Positions 15,939 through 23,914 of a stretch of 64,000 bases of DNA are shown here, piece after piece. The notes under the pieces are model-generated. The model saw only the letters and a program-made list of their open reading frames with translations, was not told the DNA's origin and searched no databases. Every line of letters begins with the position of its first letter. The stretch's first letter is position 1. The translations under genes were made by a program, and so were the position numbers. The stretch is from Pseudomonas nitroreducens (GTDB taxonomy: Bacteria; Pseudomonadota; Gammaproteobacteria; Pseudomonadales; Pseudomonadaceae), in NCBI RefSeq assembly GCF_014204515.1, contig NZ_JACHLI010000001.1:310001-374000 (forward strand), given 5' to 3'.

Positions 15939-16226
15939 ATGAAGGTCTACGACTTCGAAGTCTCTGAAGAACTCATGGGGAAGGTGCGGGCGGCCCTGGC
16001 TGCCGGCCCGAAGACCAAAGCCGATGTAACCCGGCTCCTCATGGATGCTGGCGTGCCGGAATTCTGGTGGGAGCCGAAGCATCGCCACCACCAGAACGCT
16101 GCCGGCAAGAAGCACCTGGCTGATCGTGTGGCTGACCGCATTCTCCGGCGGGAGAAGAGCGGCGGCGCAATTCAGCTCGTGGATCGAAAGTGGCAGCTGG
16201 TGCGCAAGAGGCCGCGCCAGCAGTAA
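15939..16226 (+). CDS. Small basic protein, paralogue 2
   Basis: Tandem paralogue of the preceding gene. Both have an N-terminal helix-rich half (KTKADVTRLLMDAGVPE versus TTRDIEKTLINLGVPE), a VADR-[IL]-L-x-RE signature and a final beta hairpin ending in W and a basic tail. It is 95 residues long with AAAGGA before the ATG. It is co-transcribed with the flanking genes. Confidence 0.65.
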   Translation: MKVYDFEVSEELMGKVRAALAAGPKTKADVTRLLMDAGVPEFWWEPKHRHHQNAAGKKHLADRVADRILRREKSGGAIQLVDRKWQLVRKRPRQQ

Positions 16227-16249
16227 TCAACCGGTAGGGGAGTTAGGAT

Positions 16250-16792
16250 ATGACCTACGAAGTCGTTCAAAAACTGGACATGCTGGACGTGATGCTGCGT
16301 CAGATGGGCAACGGGCTCAACATCAGCGAAAGCTGGCGTTACCAAACCCTCCTCGGCGCTGCCATGAAAAAGCTCAGTCGCGAAGAACAAGTGGCGGTGG
16401 TGCTGGGTGAGGACGTCATCATGACGGTCAACTCCTCGTGCACCGAGCAGCTGGCTCCGTCCGCCTGCGTGCCGCCCGAGGGCTACCTGCTGCGCCCCTG
16501 GGACAACACGGAGCTGTTGACCGAAGACCACATCATCTTCATCAGCCTGGAACAGGCCTGGGTGAAGCCTCATTCGACCATGATCGGCAAGCCGATCACC
16601 GCCACCGAAGCAGCGGCGCTGCGCCCGGAAGGCTACAACCCGCAGAACGAGAACTTCACCGAAGAAGCCATGGTGAGCCGCAACGCCGCCACGGCGAGCG
16701 CCAACAACCTGCAGAAGGTGAACCCCTTCGCCCGCAGCTCCCATCCGTTCATGTTCTTCGAGCGCGGCTGGCGTAACGGCGCCGAGGCGTAA
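16250..16792 (+). CDS. Hypothetical protein, 180 aa
   Basis: A soluble protein with a helical N-terminus (EVVQKLDMLDVMLRQMG) and a proline-rich middle (PPEGYLLRPWDNTELL). GGGGAG precedes the ATG. It is the last gene of the operon that begins at 15652 and is followed directly by a terminator. No family recognised. Confidence 0.65.
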   Translation: MTYEVVQKLDMLDVMLRQMGNGLNISESWRYQTLLGAAMKKLSREEQVAVVLGEDVIMTVNSSCTEQLAPSACVPPEGYLLRPWDNTELLTEDHIIFISLEQAWVKPHSTMIGKPITATEAAALRPEGYNPQNENFTEEAMVSRNAATASANNLQKVNPFARSSHPFMFFERGWRNGAEA

Positions 16793-16808
16793 AGGATCGT
16801 AAAAGAAG

Positions 16809-16832
16809 AGGGCCGCATTCGCGGCCCTTTTT
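16809..16832. terminator. Strong terminator between convergent genes
   Basis: AGGGCCGC, loop ATTC, GCGGCCCT, followed by TTTTC on the + strand and preceded by an A-rich run that serves the minus-strand gene. Confidence 0.9.
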
Positions 16833-17365
16833 CATTGTGGCGGTAGAACCGCCGGCTCCAGCTTGTATAGCTCCATGTTGCGCAGCAACTTCTCAGTGAA
16901 CCGCGCGAGCTCCACAGACCAGAACCTCCCGATCCGGGTAAGTTCGAAGTTGAGCACGTTCTTCTGGTTTTCGAAGAAGTAGCTCTCCGCCATGGCCTGG
17001 CCACTCAATACCGTCAGAAGACTTTCTCCCGGCATCTGCTCGTAGCGGAAGTCGCAGCCGAGCTCCATCAGCTCCAGGGTGGTGGACTTGAGGGATTCAC
17101 CGAGACTCTTGGGAAGGCCGCTGAAGGCGACCGCCAGGTAGAGCTTGCGCTCGTTCAGGCCGACCCAGAGCGTCTGCTCGATGGCGGGGCATTCCTCGCT
17201 GCCGACGGTGCGCAGCGTGAACTTGGCGCCCTGGACAACACCAGGCACTTCTTCGAAGGTGACCGAAATGCCCCCGGTCTTTGTGCTGCCCTTGCGCAAG
17301 GTATTAGCGAAGTGCTCGAAGAACAACTTGTGGTAATAGGTGTTCTTGTCTTCATCTTTAAACAT
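16832..17365 (-). CDS. Hypothetical protein, 177 aa
   Basis: A soluble alpha/beta protein with GGAG before the ATG. A long central beta-rich region (AIEQTLWVGLNERKLYLAVAF) is followed by a helical C-terminal part. No recognised motif. It is transcribed alone and divergently from the 17466 gene across a 100-bp intergenic region. Confidence 0.65.
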   Translation of the reverse strand: MFKDEDKNTYYHKLFFEHFANTLRKGSTKTGGISVTFEEVPGVVQGAKFTLRTVGSEECPAIEQTLWVGLNERKLYLAVAFSGLPKSLGESLKSTTLELMELGCDFRYEQMPGESLLTVLSGQAMAESYFFENQKNVLNFELTRIGRFWSVELARFTEKLLRNMELYKLEPAVLPPQ

Positions 17366-17465
17366 AGTTGCTCCGGATCATTGAAACTCTGATCTCTTGT
17401 TGTTACTTGCAATAGCTGGATAATACCAACTTGCTCGGTGGACACATAACAAGAAGAACAAGTCC

Positions 17466-17879
17466 GTGAAAAAAGATGTAGTTGTATCGGCTTCCGACGT
17501 CGGGAAGGCCGCATTCTGTCCGCACGCGCTGAGCTTGGCCAAGCGTGGTGGCCATGTCTCGGAAGCGTCCCGGCGCGCTATGCGTGATGGGGTGAAAGGC
17601 CATGAGCGCCTCACGGCCCAGGTAGCGGCCGGCGACAGCCGCTGCTACATCTCAAGCCATGCCTTCGGCCCGGATCACCCGGTGACGGTGCACCTGCGCA
17701 CCTGGCGCGACAACACGCTCAAGAAACACGCCTTTGGCCGGTTATTCATCCGCATCTACTACGCAGTGTCGCCGTCGATGGTCGGGTTGTTGCCCGAAGG
17801 CAGCCGGCGGGCAGGGTGTGTGCGTTGGGCGTTAATCCAGATCTGCAGGCTCACCGGGGGCGATCATGTTCGGGATTGA
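17466..17879 (+). CDS. Cas4-like N-terminal region fused to a CFI-box domain
   Basis: Residues 7-50 read VSASDVGKAAFCPHALSLAK and then GVKGHERL. This is the start of a RecB/Cas4-type PD-(D/E)XK nuclease: the first cluster cysteine (Cys18 in FCPxxL) and the motif-I histidine region (His46). The nuclease core does not follow. Instead residues 60-110 match the CFI-box C-terminal pattern (CYISSHAFG ... LRTWRDNTL ... FIRIYYAVSPS). The start is GTG with a weak AAGAAG site. It overlaps the next gene by 14 nt in another frame; that gene carries the missing nuclease core. How the halves work together is inference. Confidence 0.6.
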   Translation: MKKDVVVSASDVGKAAFCPHALSLAKRGGHVSEASRRAMRDGVKGHERLTAQVAAGDSRCYISSHAFGPDHPVTVHLRTWRDNTLKKHAFGRLFIRIYYAVSPSMVGLLPEGSRRAGCVRWALIQICRLTGGDHVRD

Positions 17880-18444
17880 TCTGAAGATGCTCGCCTTGGG
17901 CATCGGTGGGGTCGCTGTCCTGGTGATTCTGGGCATCTTCCTCCTGAAATACCTCCGCCCTGGCAACAGGGAAGTGCTTGAGCGCTTTGGCCTTGATGGG
18001 TGGGTCGTCTACACCGATTCGGGGGAAAAGAGCCGTGTATTTGTGAGCAAAAAATGGGGGATCAAAGCCAAGCCTGACTTCGTGATCCGGCTCAGGCGCG
18101 GCGGGTATGCCCTGGTGGAGTTCAAGACAAGAGCTTCGGGCCGTCTGTTCCCGTCAGACGTTGCCCAGGTTAAGGCGACCGTCCTGGCCTTGAGGGGCGA
18201 ATTCCATGTAACGGAGGCTTATGTCCTGGCCGGGACAGCGCGGCACAAGATAGACGTGTCCAAGTCATCCTGGCGCATCTACAAGGAAATCCGTACCGAG
18301 GTTGAGCAGGCGAAGCGTGCGGAGAGCGGGGAGCTGATCCTGGTCTATCCGGCTACGACGGCCGGTTGCAAGAACTGCTCTCAGCGCCAGGGCTGTGAAA
18401 ACCCGGCGCTGGTAGAAGACTGCCACATCAGGGCAGAGCGCTAG
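17866..18444 (+). CDS. Membrane-anchored PD-(D/E)XK nuclease with Cas4-like cysteine cluster
   Basis: An N-terminal TM helix (residues 9-30) is followed by a nuclease core: Asp71 in KPDFVIRL, Glu85 and Lys87 in LVEFKTR, and Gln101 in DVAQVKA, the D-ExK-Q series of RecB/Cas4 nucleases. The C-terminus has Cys168-x2-Cys171-x5-Cys177, the three-cysteine C-terminal half of a Cas4/AddB-type 4Fe-4S cluster; an extra Cys186 follows. The first cluster cysteine and the motif-I His expected near the N-terminus are missing and are found in the overlapping upstream gene. Ribosome-binding site GGGGG is 5 nt before the ATG. Confidence 0.7.
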   Translation: MFGIDLKMLALGIGGVAVLVILGIFLLKYLRPGNREVLERFGLDGWVVYTDSGEKSRVFVSKKWGIKAKPDFVIRLRRGGYALVEFKTRASGRLFPSDVAQVKATVLALRGEFHVTEAYVLAGTARHKIDVSKSSWRIYKEIRTEVEQAKRAESGELILVYPATTAGCKNCSQRQGCENPALVEDCHIRAER

Positions 18445-18656
18445 CTGGCTTTGGCCCAAGCGAGGGCTTCGTGCAGTGCCTGGATCAACAGCCAGCCGGC
18501 CGGGAACCCGAGGACGCCGGCAGCGTAGTAGAAAAGCCCCTGCAGCTCGCCGCCCTTAAAGGCGATATTGAGCAAAAGGAGATTGAGCACTACGACTGCT
18601 ACGTGCAGGGCAAGGTAGATGCCGGCCGTGGCCGGGCTAGGAGTACGTTGCATCAT
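18441..18656 (-). CDS. Small membrane protein, 71 aa
   Basis: Two hydrophobic helices (about residues 10-30 and 40-62) separated by FKGGELQG. It ends by overlapping the stop of the convergent nuclease gene by 4 nt. The upstream lipoprotein gene stops 4 nt before its ATG, so it is probably translated by coupling. Function unknown. Confidence 0.6.
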   Translation of the reverse strand: MMQRTPSPATAGIYLALHVAVVVLNLLLLNIAFKGGELQGLFYYAAGVLGFPAGWLLIQALHEALAWAKAS

Positions 18657-18660
18657 GGGC

Positions 18661-19278
18661 TCAGCTGCTGGTGGGTGTCTCGGTGCCGGCGACGCCAGGG
18701 CGACGCAGCGTGACTTCTACTTGGGCGCCGAAGCATGAGCCGGTGGCTTTTGCTCCTGCTTTGGACTGGCTGATAAGCCAGCTGCATTGGCCCTGGCCTG
18801 TCTCTTCTTTCACTTCCGCGCCGATCCGGCGCGCCGTCCGAACAAGGAAACAGGGCTTGCCAGAGCCATCCATTTCGTTCGCGCAGAACGAGTCGCTGGC
18901 AACCTGGCCTTCGTAGGCCAGCGCAGAGCTGTTGATGGCCTTCCAGGTCTGGCCGTCATAGGAGACCTTCACGTCGGCGATCAGCGCCTGGCTGATCTGC
19001 TTCTCGTCCAGGCGCATCACCAGCCAGAGGTCTTCGCCGTAAGCCTTGGCCTTGTCGGTGAGCTGGATGTGCCCATCCACGCTCTGGGCGATGCCTTTCT
19101 CGATGAGGGGCGCGCACGGAGTCATGAAGACGGTGGGGCGTTCATCGGTGATCTTCTGGATGAGGCATTGGCCGGGCACGTAGGTGGCGATCTTGTAGGT
19201 CGACACGCCGGCCGGCGCCGCGCACGCGTTCAGGACTACAGAGCTGAGCGCGATGCCCAGCATCAGGGTCTTTTTCAT
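18661..19278 (-). CDS. Putative lipoprotein, 205 aa
   Basis: The ATG at 19278 with GGAGGG upstream gives MKKTLMLGIALSSVVLNACA, a type II signal peptide with lipobox LNAC. The longer open frame to 19572 overlaps the next gene. The mature protein has seven further cysteines (GQCLIQK, TPCAP, SFCANE, KPCFLV, GQCSWL, GSCFG), suggesting a disulfide-bonded envelope protein. No family recognised. Confidence 0.7.
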   Translation of the reverse strand: MKKTLMLGIALSSVVLNACAAPAGVSTYKIATYVPGQCLIQKITDERPTVFMTPCAPLIEKGIAQSVDGHIQLTDKAKAYGEDLWLVMRLDEKQISQALIADVKVSYDGQTWKAINSSALAYEGQVASDSFCANEMDGSGKPCFLVRTARRIGAEVKEETGQGQCSWLISQSKAGAKATGSCFGAQVEVTLRRPGVAGTETPTSS

Positions 19279-19297
19279 GGAGAGCCCTCCTGGCTCG

Positions 19298-19624
19298 TTA
19301 TGCACTGATGGTCTGAGGGTTCTGGAGCAGGGCAGAAGTGGCCTTGGCCGCTTCATAGACAAAGCGCCGAACAAAGCCTTGCTTGTAGCGTCCGCCACAG
19401 CTGATCTCCAGGTAAGCACCCCGGTAGACAATGACCGGCCGGCGCTCCAGCTCCTGGCGGTTGAAAGCCTGATCCCCAGGGAACATCGCATCGAGCAGAG
19501 CTGCAGCGAAGGGGCCCCGGAACTCGATAGAGCCATGCCGGCCGGTGCCGGTGCCATCTTCGGGCCCCGCAATCTCGATTGCGCGCGCCACGATCTGATG
19601 CAGGGGAAGGTTGCTAATGTCCAT
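19298..19624 (-). CDS. Hypothetical protein, 108 aa
   Basis: A small soluble protein; its start overlaps the end of the upstream gene by 11 nt. Contains the segment RHGSIEFRGPFAAALLDAMF. No recognised family. It belongs to the leftward operon that starts at 21591. Confidence 0.6.
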   Translation of the reverse strand: MDISNLPLHQIVARAIEIAGPEDGTGTGRHGSIEFRGPFAAALLDAMFPGDQAFNRQELERRPVIVYRGAYLEISCGGRYKQGFVRRFVYEAAKATSALLQNPQTISA

Positions 19625-20063
19625 CAGGTAATTTCTCCTGGGCCTCTTCCTCGGCCTTCAAGCGCTGCTTGCGGCCTTTCACGACGGCTTGGGCATGTGC
19701 GTAGCCGGTGAACCGTTTGCGGGGCTCCTTGGGCTTCTCAGGGGCCTTCTTGGGGATCGTGCTGGCCTCTGCCGCATAGACCTGCACGACAGCCGCATTG
19801 CTGAAATGATCTGGATCGAGCCAGAGGCCTCGGGCCGGGACGACGTCGTCCATCTTTCGGCCCCAGCTTCCTTCATGCCAGTAGGTGTTGATCTCATTGG
19901 CGCTGGGAGTGCGCCCGCAATACTCGGAGATCAGCCGGCGCAGGTCAGCCTTGCTGTGCGCTGCGGCGTAGAAGGTGGGATTCTTGGCGTCTCCCCAGGC
20001 AGGGTCTCCGGCCTTTTTCCAGGCTCTGGCGGGGCCGTTGAATGCGATAAGTTCCTTTCCCAT
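19614..20063 (-). CDS. Hypothetical protein sharing an N-terminal module with its neighbour
   Basis: The first 100 residues (MGKELIAFNG ... FYAAAHSKADLRRLISEYCG ... YWHEGSWG ... RGLWLDPDHF) align by eye with residues 1-95 of the upstream gene (MAKELYLTNG ... YIAANSKADVRRLLEEAG ... HWYKGWLG ... RGIWLVQDTS). The rest is a Lys/Glu-rich basic tail (KKAPEKPKEPRKRF, KGRKQRLKAEEEAQEK) likely to be disordered. Function unknown. Confidence 0.65.
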   Translation of the reverse strand: MGKELIAFNGPARAWKKAGDPAWGDAKNPTFYAAAHSKADLRRLISEYCGRTPSANEINTYWHEGSWGRKMDDVVPARGLWLDPDHFSNAAVVQVYAAEASTIPKKAPEKPKEPRKRFTGYAHAQAVVKGRKQRLKAEEEAQEKLPDGH

Positions 20064-20074
20064 GATCCTAGTCC

Positions 20075-20815
20075 TTAACCTTGGCGGAAACGCTCGCGGT
20101 ACTGCTTGAGGGTGATCTGCTCTTCACCCTTCTTGATGAGGGCATCCAGACGTTGTGCTTGTGCGAGCATGTTTTTCACATGGTTACGCACTGCCTCGCG
20201 CAGCTTGCCCTTGGCTTCTTCTTCGCGGCTCTTGAGGCAGCTGATGGAGAAGCGGAGCTCGGATTTAGCTTGCAGCACCTCGACCTTCGACATGCCATTG
20301 AGCTCGCACAGGAACGTGCGGCCAAACTCTTGCTCTTCCCCCTTGAACACGCCCTTATAGAAGCGTGCGCCCTTGGCGATGCTGCCTTCTTCAGTGACGA
20401 AGACCAGTTGTTCGTTGGGGTTGCCGGCCGAGAATTCGAGACGAGCGTCGATGATCAGGCCGGTTTCCGTCTTGGTGCCGGCTTCGGAGGCTTGGTTTTT
20501 TCCCTTCGCCTTAACCTGGCGGCCGTCGTAGATAAGTTTCGCTTTGCCCTCGATGGACGTGTCCTGCACGAGCCAGATACCCCGGAACGGGGTTTCTTCA
20601 GGGGCATCATTACCCAACCAGCCTTTGTACCAGTGAGTGGTTAGCCGGGCTGAGGATGGGGGAAAGCAGCCAGCTTCTTCGAGCAGGCGCCGTACATCAG
20701 CTTTGCTGTTAGCTGCGATGTAAAGCATGCTGCGGCCGCTTTGTTTCTGACCCTTCAGTGCAGGTACACGGCATTCCTCCGCGCCGCCATTGGTGAGATA
20801 GAGTTCCTTGGCCAT
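20075..20815 (-). CDS. Composite hypothetical protein, 246 aa
   Basis: Two modules are joined here. The N-terminal 95 residues match the downstream 149-residue protein (ELYLTNG, YIAANSKADVRRLLEE, RGIWLVQD). The C-terminal 120 residues resemble the upstream 134-residue protein, including a coiled C-terminal helix and the end IKKGEEQITLKQYRERF versus VNKGHETLTAKEFEARCF. It lies between the two genes it resembles, which points to duplication and fusion within the operon. No enzymatic motif seen. Confidence 0.65.
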   Translation of the reverse strand: MAKELYLTNGGAEECRVPALKGQKQSGRSMLYIAANSKADVRRLLEEAGCFPPSSARLTTHWYKGWLGNDAPEETPFRGIWLVQDTSIEGKAKLIYDGRQVKAKGKNQASEAGTKTETGLIIDARLEFSAGNPNEQLVFVTEEGSIAKGARFYKGVFKGEEQEFGRTFLCELNGMSKVEVLQAKSELRFSISCLKSREEEAKGKLREAVRNHVKNMLAQAQRLDALIKKGEEQITLKQYRERFRQG

Positions 20816-20832
20816 GTTGGTGTCCTTTCCAG

Positions 20833-21237
20833 TCAGAAGCAGCGGGCTTCGAATTCTTTTGCGGTCAGGGTCTCGTGACCTTTGTTGACCAGTCGTTCCC
20901 AGGCCTGAGCGATGCGGAGTTTCTCTGTGGCGTACCGCTTGCAGGCTTCATTGAGAGAAGCCTGGGCCTCTTCCTGATCCTCTGGTAAGCAGAACACTTC
21001 GAACTCAGGGAAGAATTCAGTCCGGCGGTTGCCCGAAGCCTTCTTCAGGTCACTCTTCCGAACTGTCTTGTTGGTGAGTTCAAAGTAGCGGTACTGGCTG
21101 CCAGTCTCGATGGCGTCGAACTCCGTGACGACATGCATGACGCATTCGTTGATGTTCACGTTGGTGGTGTCGAGCTTGGCGGAAATCCGCAGAAGCTTGA
21201 GGGTGCTTTTCTGGCCGGAGGCCTTTCCGTTCGCCAT
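20833..21237 (-). CDS. Hypothetical protein, 134 aa
   Basis: A beta-rich N-terminal half (LKLLRISAKLDTTNVNI) and a helical C-terminal half (EEAQASLNEACKRYATEKLR) ending LTAKEFEARCF. Resembles the C-terminal module of the next gene. Part of the operon under the palindrome-controlled promoter at 21630. Confidence 0.65.
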   Translation of the reverse strand: MANGKASGQKSTLKLLRISAKLDTTNVNINECVMHVVTEFDAIETGSQYRYFELTNKTVRKSDLKKASGNRRTEFFPEFEVFCLPEDQEEAQASLNEACKRYATEKLRIAQAWERLVNKGHETLTAKEFEARCF

Positions 21238-21246
21238 GTCGTGTTC

Positions 21247-21591
21247 TCAGGCAGCTGCAGCGTTGATCAGCGGGGTAGAGGAGGCTCCCATCTTAACCGG
21301 AATCACGGTTCTGCCCAGCTCGCGAGCGGCATTGGCGGTCTCGCGGTTGTTGGCGACCTTCAGCCCGTTGATGACCCAGTGAGTCGCCTCAGCCTCGTCA
21401 CAGGTGCCCAGTTCGATGATGGTTTCGCCGCAGATGTTCCAGTAGGCCGGGCAGTTGAACTTCGAACCGAACCAGCTGGTAAAGCCCTGGTCGTAACGGG
21501 CGCTCGGGAAGAAATAGAACTCGGGGCAGTTCACCACCAGCCAGGCGATGACTTCGCCATGCTGAAACGCTGAAGAATTCTGCTCGCTCAT
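21247..21591 (-). CDS. Hypothetical protein, 114 aa
   Basis: First gene of the leftward operon 21591-19298. Two ATG codons six bases apart are possible; the second (MSEQNSSAF at 21591) has AGGGA at 9-nt spacing. The product contains FYFFPSARYDQGFTSWFG and three cysteines (VNCPEF, NCPAY, NICG). No family recognised. It is controlled by a promoter whose spacer is a perfect palindrome. Confidence 0.65.
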   Translation of the reverse strand: MSEQNSSAFQHGEVIAWLVVNCPEFYFFPSARYDQGFTSWFGSKFNCPAYWNICGETIIELGTCDEAEATHWVINGLKVANNRETANAARELGRTVIPVKMGASSTPLINAAAA

Positions 21592-21629
21592 ATCCATTAA
21601 TCCCTGTTGTGGTGCGGCTTATGGCTGAA

Positions 21630-21658
21630 TGATAAGTGCATTCAATGCACTTCGTCAA
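21630..21658 (-). promoter_or_regulatory. Promoter with palindromic operator in its spacer
   Basis: Minus strand TTGACG, 17-bp spacer, TTATCA (or TATCAT with an 18-bp spacer). The spacer is filled by the perfect 19-bp palindrome AAGTGCATTCAATGCACTT (21634-21652). The same palindrome core sits at the same place in the promoter at 32682-32710, so one repressor probably controls both operons. Confidence 0.8.
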
Positions 21659-21942
21659 TCCGCAATTAGCAGGAAATTGAAGGCCAGGGCAAAGCTTAGG
21701 CTTCGCCTTTGGGGGATGAATTTGATTACAAAGAGGAAGAGCTCTGGAGCTTCGTGCAGAACTCGGCGCGCGCGATGAGGCCGGTGACCAGGGCAAGAAA
21801 ATCTTCAGCAGAGGTACTCTGCGGCTACTTTTTCCTCACCGGGGCCAGAAAATCCTCAGAATCGGGCAAAGCGCCCATTTTTTCCTTACGCCTGGCAGCA
21901 AAAAGCCCTCCGAAGAGGGCCTTGTGCTCATTGGCAGGCGTT
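21659..21942. other. Non-coding stretch
   Basis: No credible gene. It holds a T-rich tract with imperfect repeats (AGAAAATCTTCAG and AGAAAATCCTCAG), a short hairpin GGGC-AAAGC-GCCC followed by ATTTTTTCC on the + strand (21870-21890), and the terminator of the leftward gene at 21943. Confidence 0.5.
21905..21920 (-). terminator. Terminator shortly upstream of position 21943 (leftward gene)
   Basis: GCCCTC, loop CGAA, GAGGGC; read leftward the hairpin is followed by TTTTTGC. Confidence 0.75.
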
Positions 21943-22704
21943 TTACGCCACGGCAGCCTGCTGGAAGGTGGCGCCCTGGTTCATTTCAGCCACAGCGAGC
22001 AGCGCGGCGTTCCACTGGTTGGCGTCTTCCGCCGGCTTGCCGGCCGAATCGAGGGATGGTTGGCGCATTGCCGGCAGCATCACCACCGGGGTGCGCGAGT
22101 AGCGGCGGTTCATCCAGCGCTCCAGGCTCTCGCGGTCAACCATCTCTACCAGCTTGTGCGAGTGGGCGTGGGAAGCCTGGAATTCCAGCGCCAGCTTGTG
22201 GCTGCCGGAGATGCCAGTGGTGTAGCCATCATTCGTGACCGCCAGGTAGCCCCGGTAGCGCGGCTGGAACTTGATGTCGTATTGCCGGGCGCTGAGCCAG
22301 CCCTGGAGGCGCTTGTCCATTTCCATGGCCTTGGTCATGGAGCCGATGAGCTTCTCGTCGCCGAAGTAGCATTTGCCTCCCCAGTAGACGCCACGGGGCA
22401 GGGGGTTGGCGCGCTCGAAGGCGGTGCGCTGCAGATCGGTTACTTCCTGCTCGGTCAGCTGCTTGGCGTGGACGTCTTCATCGCCCTGCACCCAGTGGCT
22501 GTAGCCCACTTCTTCCTGGGTGACGGTCAGGCCCTCGTAGGGGCTGAGCAATTCCTTGATCTGATCCACGGCAGTGCTGTGGCCGGCGGAGGCCAGGGTG
22601 TAGAGCAGATCCTTCTCCAGCATCTCCTTCAGGCGCAGGATCGCGAGCAGAGCCTGGTCGGCAACGCTGATGGTAGTGAGGTGGATGTGTGCGTGTTGGC
22701 TCAT
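21943..22704 (-). CDS. Hypothetical protein, 253 aa
   Basis: The ATG at 22704 has a strong AGGAGG site 4 nt away; the longer open frame is not used. A soluble alpha/beta protein beginning MSQHAHIHLTTISVADQ, with a helical region (RLKEMLEKDLLYTLASAG) and a basic DIKFQPRYRGYLAV segment. No family recognised. It is last in the leftward run from about 24687. Confidence 0.65.
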   Translation of the reverse strand: MSQHAHIHLTTISVADQALLAILRLKEMLEKDLLYTLASAGHSTAVDQIKELLSPYEGLTVTQEEVGYSHWVQGDEDVHAKQLTEQEVTDLQRTAFERANPLPRGVYWGGKCYFGDEKLIGSMTKAMEMDKRLQGWLSARQYDIKFQPRYRGYLAVTNDGYTTGISGSHKLALEFQASHAHSHKLVEMVDRESLERWMNRRYSRTPVVMLPAMRQPSLDSAGKPAEDANQWNAALLAVAEMNQGATFQQAAVA

Positions 22705-22747
22705 GGTGCCTCCTGGCTTAGGCCTTGAATGCTGTTGTCCGGGTGTA

Positions 22748-23371
22748 TCAGTCTGCGAACACGACTTTGAGGCCGAGCTGTTGCGCCAGCTCCATGGCCA
22801 GTTCCTTGGTGTTGCAGGTGTCGATCCAGTAGGAGGACTCCTCATGGATGATGGCCCACGGCTCGGCTTCCGGGATTTCGTCCTGCAGTTTGATGATCAC
22901 GTCTACGCCACGACGCAGGTAATCTGCTCCCTCGGCGCGTTGCTGGGCAGGAAACTTCTGCGCGATCTTCACTTGAAGCTCGGTCAGGCCTTTCATGGCC
23001 TCGTCCAGCTCGTGCTTGCCTTTGGCGGTTTTGCTGTAGGGTAGCTTCTTTCGTTCGGCGCCGTTGATGCCGGCGATTACACCAGCCTCGAAGGCGGCAT
23101 CGGCAAGCACCCACTTGTCCTCATGCAGCACGTCCTGGCGGCCCTTCTCCAGGCTCAGCCACCAGCCGTTGAGGTGCGGCTTCTCGGTCTGGCCATTGAA
23201 GTAGAGTTGGAACTGCTGCTGATCGAGCAGAGAGCGGACGGCTTTCAGCTCGCCTTGGCTGACCTTGAGCGCATCCTGGGTGGCGGCCAGGGCTTCGCGC
23301 AGCTTCTCGATGCACTGGGCGGTGTTGTGCGCTTCGTGGTTGAAGCCGCATTCGGGGCAGGTGACGGTCAT
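22748..23371 (-). CDS. Hypothetical protein with N-terminal zinc knuckle, 207 aa
   Basis: The N-terminus carries C-x2-C-x3-H-x7-C (TCPECGFNHEAHNTAQC, Cys5, Cys8, His12 or His15, Cys20), a likely zinc site, directly followed by a long helix (IEKLREALAATQDALKVSQGEL). Two neighbours show the same layout. AAGG precedes the ATG by 9 nt. The C-terminal part is alpha/beta. Function unknown. Confidence 0.65.
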   Translation of the reverse strand: MTVTCPECGFNHEAHNTAQCIEKLREALAATQDALKVSQGELKAVRSLLDQQQFQLYFNGQTEKPHLNGWWLSLEKGRQDVLHEDKWVLADAAFEAGVIAGINGAERKKLPYSKTAKGKHELDEAMKGLTELQVKIAQKFPAQQRAEGADYLRRGVDVIIKLQDEIPEAEPWAIIHEESSYWIDTCNTKELAMELAQQLGLKVVFAD

Positions 23372-23430
23372 GCCGGATTACCTTCCATGGGATTATTGGG
23401 TTGGGGTTACTTCACCAGGGTGCCCGTGAC

Positions 23431-23883
23431 TTAGACCGGCTGCGCTTTGCTCTGGTAGATGAGAGCGTGAACCTCTTCGATGGCTTCTAAGATGCCCCGG
23501 CGGCGGCCCTGATCCCAGCCGAGAGAATAGCTCTCAGCGTCGTTTACGTTCTGATTGCAATCGTAAGGATGGCAGAGGCCCAGGAGTTGGTTCCCGAGAG
23601 TGTGGGCGCAGACTTTCCCTTCGAGCCCTTTGAGTAGCTGAGCAGAAGGGTATCCGTAAACCGGGTCGACATCCTCGTGGGTTTCGACGCCGGATGCCAG
23701 TCGTAGGCGGCGCAGCTCCTCCATAACGACGCCCAGGGCGTGCAGCGCGCGACCGTGCTCGACGAGCATCTCGTCGGCGGTCTTCACCGTGGCCAGCGCA
23801 GCTTCGAGGTTCTTCATGCAGTCGTGCACACCACCATCGTGCGGATGGCGGCAGAGTGTACAGATTCCGTCTTTCTGGAACAT
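23431..23883 (-). CDS. Hypothetical protein with N-terminal zinc knuckle, 150 aa
   Basis: The ATG at 23883 with AAGGAG upstream is the start. Residues 8-22 read C-x2-C-x2-H-x-H-x4-H-x-C (GICTLCRHPHDGGVHDC), then a helix (MKNLEAALATVKTADEMLVE). The arrangement matches the 22748 gene. A second cysteine/histidine group (KVCAHTLGNQLLGLCHPYDC) follows. Probably an adaptor or nucleic-acid-binding protein; inference only. Confidence 0.65.
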   Translation of the reverse strand: MFQKDGICTLCRHPHDGGVHDCMKNLEAALATVKTADEMLVEHGRALHALGVVMEELRRLRLASGVETHEDVDPVYGYPSAQLLKGLEGKVCAHTLGNQLLGLCHPYDCNQNVNDAESYSLGWDQGRRRGILEAIEEVHALIYQSKAQPV

Positions 23884-23914
23884 GCTCAGCTCCTTGCTGA
23901 TGGGGGGGAGAGGA

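Noticed and set aside
21709..22728. 339-codon open frame on the + strand
   Set aside because: Antisense to two well-supported genes with good ribosome-binding sites; its protein is a low-complexity shadow.
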